A stretch of 64,000 bases of DNA from Hirudinaria manillensis (taxonomy: Eukaryota > Annelida > Clitellata > Hirudinida > Hirudinidae), in the NCBI GenBank assembly GCA_034509925.1, contig CM067529.1, positions 5,525,001 through 5,589,000 on the forward strand, in the 5' to 3' direction. Of this stretch, positions 29,201 through 44,871 are shown piece by piece. Below the pieces are notes generated by a model. That model worked only from the letters and a program-made list of their open reading frames with translations. It was not told the DNA's origin and did not search any database. Positions within the stretch are counted from its first letter, which is position 1. Each line of letters starts with the position of its first letter. The translations under genes and the position numbers were made by a program.

Positions 29201-31187
29201 CCGAACCCTGTTAAAAAGACATCACGACGTGATGTGACGTGACACGAGAGGAACGAGAAAATAAACACGTCACGAGATCGGAAATAATCAAAAATCCGTT
29301 CAAAATCCACGGCCACCTGAATCGAAGACTTCCTGGACTGCGAGCAGAGGTCCTCGTAAATGACGTCAACTTCGTCCCTCAAGTCGTACACGTCGCTTGA
29401 CGGACCGCTCGAACGACTGCACGGCAACAGCAACAACAACTCACTCAGCAACAAAAATACGAGACAAGAAATATGAAATATGGTAAACTTAATTTCCTAA
29501 TCAAATTCTTATAAATAATATTTGAACTGATAACGGAAATGTTATAATAAAATAATAAAAAACGTCTCAAAATGAAATCAATAACAGTGATTACAGCCGT
29601 TAATGTTAATGATGTGCATAAATGAATTTCAGTTAAAACCTGGCCAAAGTGTGCAGAGGGTGGTAATCAGTTTGGCTCTTCGTTGAAAACCCCCTTGAAA
29701 AAGAATAAATTCTTGAAATAGAACATCCTTAATTAAACTCTTAAATCAATCGATTGATTACTTTCAATCATTTCAACCAATCATCAGACGATTATGACGA
29801 CCAATGACATCGCATGACTGCAATAAAATTTTACCACCAAAAGATAATAATAATAATAATAATAATAATAAAAGATATTAATAATAATAAATTTGTTATT
29901 GTTGGTTAGCAATGAAAATAAATTATTACAGTATTTGAGACTTTTGTGCTTCTTCTGAGCAGGACAACAATGATAAAGTATTGATCACCTGAAAAACAAA
30001 TGTGCAAGTTGTATAAACTAAATTAGCAATAATGTAATCAAATTACTCGAATTTAAATTTATTATTAATCAAATTAATATTAATGTGAATATAACCAAAT
30101 TACTCGAGCTTCAAAATCAGAACCTTTCCAAAGTCTTTCACTTCAAACAAATCGCTCGGATCGAACAAATCCTTCTCCAGAATCCCAAACACATTCTGAC
30201 AAGTTTTCAAAAATACCCGAATATTCTTCAAACAAAGGAACTGCAAACACACAAATATTTCCACATTTAAATTGATTGGTAATAAATGCATCATCCTTAT
30301 GTTATAAATAATCAAAACCAGATAACAAATCCATGCTTGCAAATTTGCTAAACTGACTTTTAAGATAAATTAGAGTTTCAATAATGTTCAATGATGCACT
30401 CATGGTGGTAGTTTTGTACACCTTATCTTATAAAATCTTATAAAATCAAACATGTCCAATTTCTAGGTGTTCCCCTGTACAGTAAATGCTTATTTGTTGT
30501 ACAATGGAAGTCAATCAGTACTCATATTAAATTGATTTGATCATATTTAACACACTAAAGAGTATTCTGTGCAGCTTATAATGAGATGGATGGAAAATAT
30601 ATGTTCTTTTTTGTAATATCATTAATGATGTCAAGGCACATTTGGAGTAAATCCTTTTCAAACATGAGTGGGATTGTTTAGGTAAAGTCAAATAATTAAT
30701 AGCTAATCAAATAATTTAATTTTTGAAAAAATTCATTAGCTTTGCAAGAAATAGTAAGAGGCCTAAAGTACAAAACAATCATCTTATTAAGATCTTATTA
30801 CAAATTTGTTGAATAGATACAGAATTCCTCTGTATACACATTGAAAAAGTAAATCTAAAATGTTTGTGCATCACATATGCATGTCGGATTTGTAATAAAT
30901 AGTTAGCCAAAACCGTTATTTGACAAGTCATGTGCTACCAAATAGACTGAGTAATATTGAGTCGGAAATCAAATTACCTGTGACATTTGTGTCCTCTGAC
31001 TAAAGTCCTTGTTATTCAGGCAACCTGGACTGAGGCGTACCAGAAGATGGCATAAGAGGACACCATCCCGGATTAATTGAACAAAATCAAAGACTTTTGC
31101 ATCTGGACCAGCGAGTCTGTGATCTCCAGCCAGAAGTTCACATCGCACCAACCAATCTACGCAAAGTTTCCAGTCATCTTCATCCAT
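20218..31187 (-). CDS. VAV: VAV-family Rho guanine nucleotide exchange factor, complete
   Basis: Exons in reading order: 30978-31187, 30124-30240, 29930-29988, 29640-29693, 29317-29416, 29115-29207, 28796-28864, 28506-28727, 28126-28221, 27862-27933, 27554-27627, 27118-27136, 26837-26928, 26433-26478, 25586-25675, 25159-25262, 24843-24944, 24649-24680, 24511-24564, 24128-24244, 23965-24089, 23839-23904, 23174-23313, 22111-22551, 21654-21776, 21136-21232, 20969-21059, 20363-20565, 20218-20268. About 1052 residues (905 if exon 22111-22551 is skipped). Domains: CH (1-115), acidic Tyr region with VYDL and VIYEDL (Tyr157, Tyr167, like Vav1 Tyr160/Tyr174), DH ([19 protein letters not shown]), PH, C1 (515-565), SH3, linker, SH2 ([20 protein letters not shown]), SH3 ending [12 protein letters not shown] activates Rac/Rho after tyrosine phosphorylation at receptors. 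Odd: C1 lacks two zinc ligands, exons of 19 and 32 bp, an intron of 38 bp. Confidence 0.95.
20726..20876. repeat. Tandem repeat in a VAV intron, about 45-bp unit
   Basis: Three diverged copies built round TTTATACTTGGTAGTACTAT, separated by TATATA and TTTCTTTA tracts. It lies between VAV exons 20969-21059 and 20363-20565. Confidence 0.8.
25680..25790. repeat. 27-bp tandem repeat abutting a VAV splice acceptor
   Basis: Units of AATTGAATTATTAATTTACC plus about 7 bp, roughly four copies, lie directly against the acceptor of exon 25586-25675. Read on the gene strand each unit ends in TTTGGTAA, while the functional acceptor is TTTGGTAG, so the array looks like copies of the acceptor region. Confidence 0.85.
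26690..26716. repeat. (AATT)n run in a VAV intron
   Basis: Six to seven perfect TTAA/AATT units between exons 26837-26928 and 26433-26478. Confidence 0.85.
26945..27036. repeat. 23-bp perfect tandem repeat in a VAV intron
   Basis: Four identical copies of a 23-bp unit (starts GTCAAGTCACGTTAAGTG) occupy the intron between exons 27118-27136 and 26837-26928. Perfect identity suggests recent expansion. Confidence 0.95.
27341..27540. repeat. 10-bp satellite, 20 units, in a VAV intron
   Basis: Exactly twenty 10-bp units of form WTAARTCACA, where W is A or T and R is A or G. The array ends 13 bp from the donor after exon 27554-27627. On the gene strand the AAGTCA units read TGACTTA, close to an AP-1 site. 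Confidence 0.97.
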
Positions 31188-32639
31188 CGTAAAAACTGCC
31201 GACTATCCTACAGAAGGACGAGAACAACGATTCGCGTAACAACCACAACAAAGCCAATCCCTGTTTGCAAGCAAAATGGCCCCAAGATGTTTTTATGTAC
31301 AGAAATCTGAACTATTGGAAGTCCAAAAATATTTTTGTGGTAATTTTTTCACTAAGCTAAAGTTATGGGAATTTCGAGATAGTATAACCATCAACAGAGC
31401 AATTGGCAAACAAGTTACCTCAAAGTTTAAAAAAATCATAAATTTGGACTGTTCTGCTCATATATGACTCTTTTAGCACGAAAATTTGGTGTAAGTGCTT
31501 TATTTTTGGTTTTTGGAAGGTGCCCTCAATCTGATCAGTTTAAGGTTTTATAGTAATAGACTTGTTTTCGAAATTGTTAATATCATTCTTAATTGCTATT
31601 TCTGTTTACGAACGGATATTTTACAATATAAATTTTAAGATATTTGTCGTTAAAACACAAAAAATCGAGATGAATTGCAGGAAATCCTGCACGGCGATCA
31701 TCCATCTTATCCCTCGGGATTTCCGACGAAGGATTAAGAAAAAACGACAGAGTAAGCCAAGAGACAGGATGGAATGACAGTTGGAGAGACAAGGACCATC
31801 CAGGCAAGGAAACGCACGTCACCGGGAGGCTCGCAACAGTAAATCTCATCGGAAAAACAAAAGTATTGTCTGGGGATAACAGTGGTCACTGGGCAGCAAA
31901 TTAATCCTCAATAATCGTGATTAATTACCGCTTCATTACCAGAAAATGTCTTAGGCAAATGTTCAAAAGTTTTTCTCTGCTTCAATATTTTTTGGTTTCA
32001 GAAAAAAAAGTTTAGGGGTCGGATTTAATTAAGAACTTGAAATTTTCTGAATGAGTGGTTTTAGACGTTTGATAAATCTTATTGGATAATAACTAATACG
32101 TGAAGATCTGTCAAAAATATTTCAGAATCTCAAACTAATGTATTGTAATCTTGTTTATGATGTACTGGAATATAATTTTTCAATCACGCAATATAACAAA
32201 TTATCAATTACTATTTGTCGTCTTATAGCTAGCATTACTTTCGAGAAACGTGAAAATAGAAAATGGAAACAATGAATCCCACAAGATGACCACCCTAAAC
32301 ATCACGATCCACGACGGAGACAATAAACGTGGACTGAAAGCTCCGCGTTCCAATGGATTCCTCCTTTGTATAAAAACTCATCCCCTTGCTCTTAAGTGCG
32401 GCACTTTTAAATTTAAAATAGGTAAAATTGAAACACTTGGAAAATTTCAAAACTTGGCATGCATTATTAGGTAATCCAAATTCAGAATTAAAGGAATTAA
32501 TGATGAGATTTGATTCAATGCCAGGATATATTTATCAAATTATGATTTGTGGTTCCATATTGATTTCAGGTGAAATTTCAAGGGAAATTATGGGCTTTAA
32601 TATTGGAAGTCAATTCGTTTGATTAACGAACACCATGCT
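31188..32639. other. Intergenic between divergent VAV and bHLH gene
   Basis: Promoters of both genes should lie here. A plus-strand frame, 32250-32474 (contains MTTLNITIHDGDNKRG), and one at 32428-32622 could be 5' exons of the bHLH gene, but I found no in-phase join to its first coding exon. Otherwise nothing recognisable. Confidence 0.45.
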
Positions 32640-33885
32640 ATGGATCATCTCATGCAAATGGCTTCCTTAAGTGGACAAATCTGCGGAGATGAAAGCATAT
32701 TTCAAGAGGAAATAGACAAATCGAAGAACAACAGCGATAAATCAATTGAAAACAACGACAAGACATCAGGATTGGGCGCAACCATCAAGCTGAGGGGAAG
32801 GTTGCCATGGTGTTCACGTCTCAACTCACGCCTGGATGAGGTCTTAGGTATGTATTCTGTGTGCTTGTGCGTGTGTCTGTCTTCGTATCCGTATCCGTGC
32901 GTAACCGTGAATTGCGAAAACCGAAGGTCAGCCAGCGGGATTCGCTTATATTTTATATTACTTTTAGATAAATAGCTCAGTATGATTAGTCTCAAATGTG
33001 CCCATCAATTTTTAATGCATTTCATTATTTAATGAGGCAAAATAAGTCAATTTAACGAAAAATTAAAATAATTTTTGAACATTTTATTCAAATGTAAACT
33101 CAAATGCAGAAGAAGCCAATAATTAGTCGTTTATTTCAGGAAACGAGAATTTAGATGTGGAAGAGATGCCAGGGAGAATAGAGAACCTAAGGACATCCTT
33201 CTACATCATACCTTGCGCTCAGTTAAACGTAATTGATCAATGTGCTCAGCTAGGCTTAATTGACTCCGAACATCGAAAACTTCGTCAACTTCAGGATGCT
33301 AATTTGCAACTGAAAGCATTACCAAACGCAACCAACAGGCCACGCGTTGAGCTCATATCGAATCAGCTCGTATCTCCACCCAGGAGAGGTCACTTGTATT
33401 TTCCCGGAGAGGAACGAAGCAAGCACCACTTTCTGATGAGTCAAAGAGAAACTATCGCAAAACTGCAGCTTTTGGAGACTTTCCAACTGCATCTCTTGAA
33501 ACAACATCGCATCCAATTGAAGTCCTGCAGACGTCGTGGTTTTGGAACGACCAACTCAAGTTATTTTCAGGCTTTTTGCCGCGATTCCTCTCAAGTCATG
33601 CAGTCGTCTGCACCTCCAAAGAATTTGTACCTCGAATCTGGACCTCAGAGATCTGCAGGTCGATCTTGTAAAAGCAAGAAAAACAAGAGGAGATCGAACG
33701 ACAAGTACAGAGCCGTGCACGCCACAAGAGAACGAATCAGAGTTGAAGTATTCAACAGTGCATTCGCAAGACTTCGTTCCTTGTTACCGACCCTTCCCCC
33801 AAATAAGAAACTGGCCAAAATCGAGATACTCAGACTAGCCGTATGCTACATCGCATTTCTGGATCACGTTCTTCATCTCAACTGA
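32640..33885 (+). CDS. NHLH/HEN (NSCL)-type bHLH transcription factor with long N terminus
   Basis: Two coding exons, 32640-32847 and 33140-33885 (donor TTAG|GTATGT, acceptor TTTCAG, phase 1), give 317 residues. The C-terminal 60 residues are an almost textbook NHLH bHLH: a basic region with [15 protein letters not shown], then [14 protein letters not shown], then [19 protein letters not shown] and the stop two residues later, as in human NHLH1/2, which also end at the bHLH. These are E-box-binding neuronal transcription factors. Human NHLH1 is only 133 residues; the extra 180 or so residues here show no known domain (Gln/Leu-rich middle, then a basic [12 protein letters not shown] stretch before the bHLH). 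The start ATG at 32640 is the first in frame after a stop at 32598; a further upstream exon is possible. AATAAA lies at 34015-34020. Confidence 0.88.
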
Positions 33886-34866
33886 CATCACTCGATAGAC
33901 CATAAAGTTAACGAACCCTCGTCAAGGATCGAACCCGAGAGGATCGGGTTTGATGTTTATTTTGCACCTTTTCTCCATTGGTTCCAACCCACCGAACCTC
34001 TCTGATCGCATTTTAATAAATTTGACACAAACGTCATTGACGTGAAGGTATTGCTGTTCAAGTTAAGAATTCACTTTGGAATCCATGTGAAATTAGCACG
34101 CAATATAAAACATATTTTCAACATTTCATATTTAAAAGCAAATATAAGGAAAATAAAATCGGGTAATTAAAGAATTAATTCGTCCTTTCGGAGATTTTGC
34201 TGGCAACATCATGATTACAGAAATTAAAATCGACCAACTTCATCAGTTACAATAAACTGAAAATTACTTCTCAGTCTCAATGGAGATGCTAAAATTGTTA
34301 AAAGATTGAAAATATCATCGTTTGAAATAATTTATAAAGGCACGCCGCGTTCAATGCGCGTTCGATGCGTTTCTGCATCTCTGGAATGTAAACAAGAAAA
34401 AAAAAAGGCACCATGATGAAAGGCAAGTGACAATTTAACAGTTCAAAGCAAGCACACAACGTATTATAAATACTCGAGTCTTTAACAATATCATTAATTC
34501 TTATAATATCATCGACGATAGGGAAATTATACAATGGTCTTAAACAGGAAGTTTTAATTTCAGAGGTAGATCAGCACCACCGCTATGACAAAGTTAACAG
34601 TAATACCTCAAAGTAGGCCCAAATTTTCAAGTGTTGACAGTTGGAAATCAATTTCGTCGGAAAACAAGATGCAATCGGATCAAAAGAAATCACCATAAAA
34701 TATGTAATATAGGGAAATATGTAATCAAAAAGCCCCATGCAATAACCTGAATCACAAAAATTACAATTTGACAGTAAAACTGGAGATTGAAAGATAATTT
34801 GATTAAAGTCACTGAACTGACACACTGGCAATAATGGCACAACAACGATCGTCGCCAAAAGAACAT
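33886..34866. other. Intergenic between convergent bHLH and FAK genes
   Basis: It holds both 3' UTRs. On the minus strand a hydrophobic frame begins at an ATG at about 34865, directly after the FAK stop codon, and runs to about 34680. A separate piece near 34580-34615 reads VNFVIAVVLIYL before a stop and looks like a C-terminal membrane helix. They could be exons of a small membrane protein, but I could not prove a join and do not recognise a family. Confidence 0.35.
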
Positions 34867-40039
<5,173 letters not shown>

Positions 40040-41503
40040 GACTGGCTATTTCGAATAAAACACAAATAAGCTTTAAATGCATTGATAAAAAGCGATTTGA
40101 TCTATATACACATTTTAAGCACATATGTTATGTTATACTGATTTGTTATATGTTTTAAGAGTAACATATGAAGCTGATCCAAAATGTAAATAAATTATGA
40201 TTTGATATCAACTTTATTAAAATTTGTGCATCAAAATAAGTTTTTAGAAATGAAATCGGTTAATTCAACTACCGGTTTATTTAGAAAATAATTTACTTGG
40301 CAATAATACTATGCCAAGCTATTATTGTCTCCATGACTTTCTTAAAAATATATGGCAATGAATATTTATTAAATGGCAAAGCTAATTAGAAAGATGTGTA
40401 ACATTGTTTGACAAGATAATGGTCAACTCGTAACTAATTGGGTTATCAACTCATCATATTCTGCTGCTCACCTCATCAACATTTAATTATAACAAGTAAA
40501 CCATTCGGTCCGATACGTAAACATCCTACTGGCTTATATGACTGATTGTTTTATGTTATGGGCTGATACTGTTTCATTTACCAAACTGTCACAAATAGTG
40601 TTTTTGTCAATTTTGACTTCGTCAAAATTTATGTTTTCTACAATTATATCAAAATTTCAAAAAACTATTTGATCAAACCATAAATTATTGTATGATAAAT
40701 GTCGATGATCCACCAGTCAATATCAATATTTTGGTTATTTTATTATTTTATAAAATAATTTGTACTTGTATAAGTTCAAACCACAGAATAATGAAGCTAA
40801 TTCTACTTTAGTCGAGGTTGCAAAAAAGATTTATTAGTGACGCAAGCGGGGCTTACAATAACAGTTGAAAATAAAAAAAAGAGTAAAATCTGAACTTGCT
40901 GAAACATATTTTCAAAAATAATAAATGTATTATGAAACTACATATAATCACACTAAAAATCAGCTAATTATAAACTTATGATATTACTAAAAGCCCGCTC
41001 TTACGACTTGTAGAAGAGTTGTTCAAAAATATTGAATCAGGTTGGTTTTGACAATTGGCGATTCATTTTCAAGGTTATTTAATTGATGAGAATGATAATT
41101 TTTCTTGGGCTTAAATTATTACTATTTATGACGACTTGTCTTATGCGAAATTTTCATTTAAAAAATGGATAGAATCTAGTTCCCCCTGGGCCTGATATGC
41201 CTGTAAGGTAGCTAAGGTATATGATCTAAGGCCAGAAGTGGTCTACAGAAATTAGGCGTATTTAGCATCTCTTAGTAATTATTTTATTTTGTTCCTTTTT
41301 TTATTTATGAAAAGAGAATTTTTCGTTAATAGTTTTACAAAACCTTTAGTAATCTAACCACGTTGCCTGGTTATAAAAAAAGCAAACAATTGAGAATCTT
41401 AAATGTTTTTCAGTAGCTAAACGTCAAAGAGCCTAGTAAACATCACCGGCCAATGGTCTCAGTTGAAGCATAAGATGCTTGATGGTCCCAGCAGGAGTTC
41501 ATA
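40040..41503. other. Intergenic / 5' region between divergent FAK and orphan gene
   Basis: No coding exon is seen on either strand. On the minus strand a consensus donor GATGAG|GTGAGC near 40470 and an AAATAG acceptor 6 bp before the FAK start could frame a non-coding first exon of FAK, which would place its transcription start here. Confidence 0.45.
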
Positions 41504-43705
41504 ATGACGTGCTGCGGAGGATTGAACGATCGAACTCAATTTGACCAGAGTCCAAAGGATTGTTGCTTTGATAGAGATTTACATATCCAGGGTCCCTACC
41601 CACGTTATGAAAGAACTATGGGTGGAAAAGGTCACAAAAAATGTTGTCCCATACATGGCTTGGGCAAAAATGAGAAATATATTCCCATCACACTCATACC
41701 TGACAAAGAAGGATGTCCCATTCATTCGAAACACAATCATGGTTTAAATCACTACCCAAAGCATAAAAATAATAATGTCATAATTCCTGTCACTTTCGAT
41801 CAAATATGTCAATCTACTGGTACTTGCAAAGATGTATCCTCAAATTCTATGAGTGGAACACACAAGGTCGTCAAACTTAAGTCGGACCCTCCTCCGACGA
41901 CTTTAGTTAATGTAAAAAATGGACAGAAGGAAGAGCCTGTGCTAGCCGACACTATCTTTGATAAAATGGTTACTCGGGAAAGGGATATTTTGTCTATTCC
42001 AATATGTTACAACATGGCTTTCTTCGATCATCCTCTTCCGTGTTCTCGCGACATGATAAAAAAGACAGGTGAAGACTGCTTAAGGTTCAGCGTCAATCCG
42101 AAAAACTTCAAAGTAACCAACAATAACAACAACAAGAGCCACGAAAATAGCGATGTTGATATGTTTTACCTAACCGATGAAAGTGACGGTGAAGAAGACG
42201 CCAAAATCATAAAAGAAGTCAGAGGGGACTTTGTGGAAAAAAAGCCCTTCTGGTCCTACGGGAAAAAAATTGATAAAACTTGTGACACCTCGGGCCTGCT
42301 CGAGTGCGGCGTCGATCAGAGAGGAGATTCAATTTTCGTTGATACACAGCCTAACCCTAGGCAAACGTTTAAAAATAACAAAGAATCCGCAAAAATGAAC
42401 CAAGAAGATCGCAACGTTCGTTTCAAAAGCCCAGGTTCACATGCTTCCGACAAATCGTCGGTAAAGTCTGGACCCATTACGAAAGAAAAGGAAGACAATT
42501 TGCTCCAAGCTTGGATTAAAAGTTTGCGCCTTTCAGAAAAATTGGAGTCCCGAAAGACAGTCGGCAATAACGAACATGTGCATCATCAGCGACCATTTCA
42601 TGACAAATTCACATTTTCAGGGGGAGGCGTAACTCAACCCAGCAACAAGGATAAAAAACATTTTTCAGGTAAAAGCGTAAATGGTGGTGCCAAAAACCAA
42701 ACTACGGGTTCTTTCACTGCTTTGGATGAAATGGAGAATGACCGACAACCAGCCCCCGGGGAAGACATGAACCTACCTACTAACAAGCCCCCAACTATAA
42801 ATAATTCCAATATTTGTCAAGACAAAGTGACTTTTCAGGCTCAAGTCAAAGGCTCGAAACAAGTACATCCCAACCAGCCCAATGAAGATGAAAGTCCGAG
42901 AAAGTCTTCCAGGACAACCTCGAGAAATAAAAGAACTAAAAAAGCACGCGAAAGTAGGAATTTTATTCGGAGGAATATTTTAGGCGTGAAGAGCTACCGC
43001 AAAACCGTCGGAGTGTCATCGCAACAGCACCTGAGCAATTCTCAGATTCGAGCTGGTTCCAAGATTAAAGCTAAGAAGCAACTCGCCAAGTCATGTCCTG
43101 ACACCCCGCCCAACAACTTAGGCCATCGAACCGACGATATCAATAATTGGTGCCTCAATTTACCGAGCCAGAATAAAACCATGGAGTTAAAGTTAGTCAA
43201 CGATTCATCATTGGATGAGGAAACTGAAAAGTTGATGGGACATAGGGAGCCCACGGAACTTAAGGAACCTAAAGAGCCTATCGACATTCAACCAAAATTT
43301 CCCAATACTGAGAAGGCTTTGATTGTCAATCCAAAGACGGGTTCAATTAAAAGTATTTCTTTCGAAATTGATGAATCGGAAAAAAATAAAGTTCTTTTGA
43401 AGGAAGACGGAGACCTACACCTCCCAGTCATAGCGCTAAAGAGTGAAAATAGACTCTCCAGCAAATCTTCTAATGAAAGCCAGCCAACGAACTCTCTGAC
43501 CGACGATCAAATTCAGAAGGACATTTTTCAAATCAAGGGCTTTTTGTACGAAACTGTCGGTGCTGACAGAGAAACATTATACATTAGCTACAATAATTTG
43601 AAGAAACTGGTTCACAGTTATTCCAAGCGCTTGCATCTGAAAAAGCGCGAAGAGACCAGCGGCGGTGAAATGACGTTGTTACTAAGAGATTCCGTGGAAG
43701 GATGA
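41504..43705 (+). CDS. Intronless orphan protein, Cys/His-rich N terminus
   Basis: One uninterrupted 733-codon frame from ATG (MTCCGGLNDRTQ...), with AATAAA signals 109-121 bp after the stop. I recognise no domain. The first 90 residues have paired Cys and Cys-His pairs (TCCGG, DCCFD, KKCCPIHG, GCPIHSKHNHGLNH), which might bind metal. Then come an acidic patch (DESDGEEDA, about residue 225), a long Ser/Lys/Asn-rich disordered middle, a very basic stretch (SRTTSRNKRTKKARESRN, about 470-490) and a charged C terminus with predicted helix (DDQIQKDIFQIKGFLYETVG). No signal peptide or membrane helix. It lies head to head with FAK and tail to tail with INCENP. The lack of introns contrasts with its neighbours and could mean a retrocopy-derived or lineage-specific gene. 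Confidence 0.8.
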   Translation: MTCCGGLNDRTQFDQSPKDCCFDRDLHIQGPYPRYERTMGGKGHKKCCPIHGLGKNEKYIPITLIPDKEGCPIHSKHNHGLNHYPKHKNNNVIIPVTFDQICQSTGTCKDVSSNSMSGTHKVVKLKSDPPPTTLVNVKNGQKEEPVLADTIFDKMVTRERDILSIPICYNMAFFDHPLPCSRDMIKKTGEDCLRFSVNPKNFKVTNNNNNKSHENSDVDMFYLTDESDGEEDAKIIKEVRGDFVEKKPFWSYGKKIDKTCDTSGLLECGVDQRGDSIFVDTQPNPRQTFKNNKESAKMNQEDRNVRFKSPGSHASDKSSVKSGPITKEKEDNLLQAWIKSLRLSEKLESRKTVGNNEHVHHQRPFHDKFTFSGGGVTQPSNKDKKHFSGKSVNGGAKNQTTGSFTALDEMENDRQPAPGEDMNLPTNKPPTINNSNICQDKVTFQAQVKGSKQVHPNQPNEDESPRKSSRTTSRNKRTKKARESRNFIRRNILGVKSYRKTVGVSSQQHLSNSQIRAGSKIKAKKQLAKSCPDTPPNNLGHRTDDINNWCLNLPSQNKTMELKLVNDSSLDEETEKLMGHREPTELKEPKEPIDIQPKFPNTEKALIVNPKTGSIKSISFEIDESEKNKVLLKEDGDLHLPVIALKSENRLSSKSSNESQPTNSLTDDQIQKDIFQIKGFLYETVGADRETLYISYNNLKKLVHSYSKRLHLKKREETSGGEMTLLLRDSVEG

Positions 43706-44871
43706 ATTAGACATTAATTTGTGCTACTTTTCTCGACCATGCATTTTTACTAGTTTCTTAGAAGTTTTAGAGTACGAGGTCCATTGTAAAAAGCAGAATT
43801 AATTTACAGAATGAATAAAGAATAAACAGGAATCCTGTTAAAATTCCTGACGGACCACTAGATAAAATTAGTCTGTACGTCAAAACTGGTCTGATCCTTT
43901 TTCATCACCGTTTTTGTAATGGATATCAATTAAGCATTTAATGAATTCATCCGCTCGAGCCTAAAGACAGTCCCACCAATTACTCGATTTTAATTGCGTC
44001 CACACAGATTGACAATCACGAAATAAAACAGGTAGCAGACGACGTCGCAACCGTCGAAATCGAAAACTGAAAAGCACCAGGTGTCGCAAAGTGAGAAACA
44101 AATAAGATGGAAGCGGTAGAGTACACCACGCAACCCGTTAATATGTCAACACCCAAGTTCAGTCGACTAAATAAACTTTAGCCTGTTTCAATAATCTGTC
44201 AAAAAAGGGGGGCTTAAGTGCTCGTCATATTTTTTGAGATTTACAAACATCATAATTTTCTTAATGTCATTACCGCCACTTCAGCCATGGGAAATTGTAA
44301 AGACTTAGGAAAATACATGCTGACGGGGAACAGAAAACCTAGAAATAATTACATTGAGATCCAATTTAACGAATATGACAACCGAATCAAATAAGAATCC
44401 GCATCACTACGACTTTAAAACGATTGCCTTCTGTTTGAAATAAACATAGTTTAAAGACGTCAAGACTTAGGAAGTCTTGAGTCATCGCAAGTTGAACTCT
44501 GTGGTAAGTTCGGAGCCCCACCCGCATATGGCCAAAAATCTAAAATCCTAGCCAAAACATCTCAAACATTCGAGCCAGATAATTTATCTTCCAGTTTTTG
44601 ATCATTAAGTGCATAAATATGAATGAATACCTTCTTCCAATTTGAAAACAAATTGTCTCACCATCCCAGCAAAAAGCTACAAATCGTTTTTTAATAAACT
44701 ACATTAAACTACAATGGTTGCAGGGCAATAATCCATGGAAGAGGGTACTTGACTTTACAGTGATGCCTGAATGGCATCTAAACTCAAATGGAGATTAAAA
44801 AAATTGCTGAACACAGTTAAAGCAAGATAGTCTGAGATATATGTCTTCTTATGTTAGATTCTATTTTTCTT
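43706..44871. other. Intergenic between convergent orphan and INCENP
   Basis: Two AATAAA signals at 43814-43819 and 43821-43826 end the orphan transcript. The rest shows no exon and should include the INCENP 3' UTR. Confidence 0.6.

Noticed and set aside
33900-33950. GGATCGAACCCGAG resembling a tRNA T-arm
   Set aside because: No acceptor stem, D-arm or anticodon arm can be drawn around it; no tRNA was found elsewhere either.
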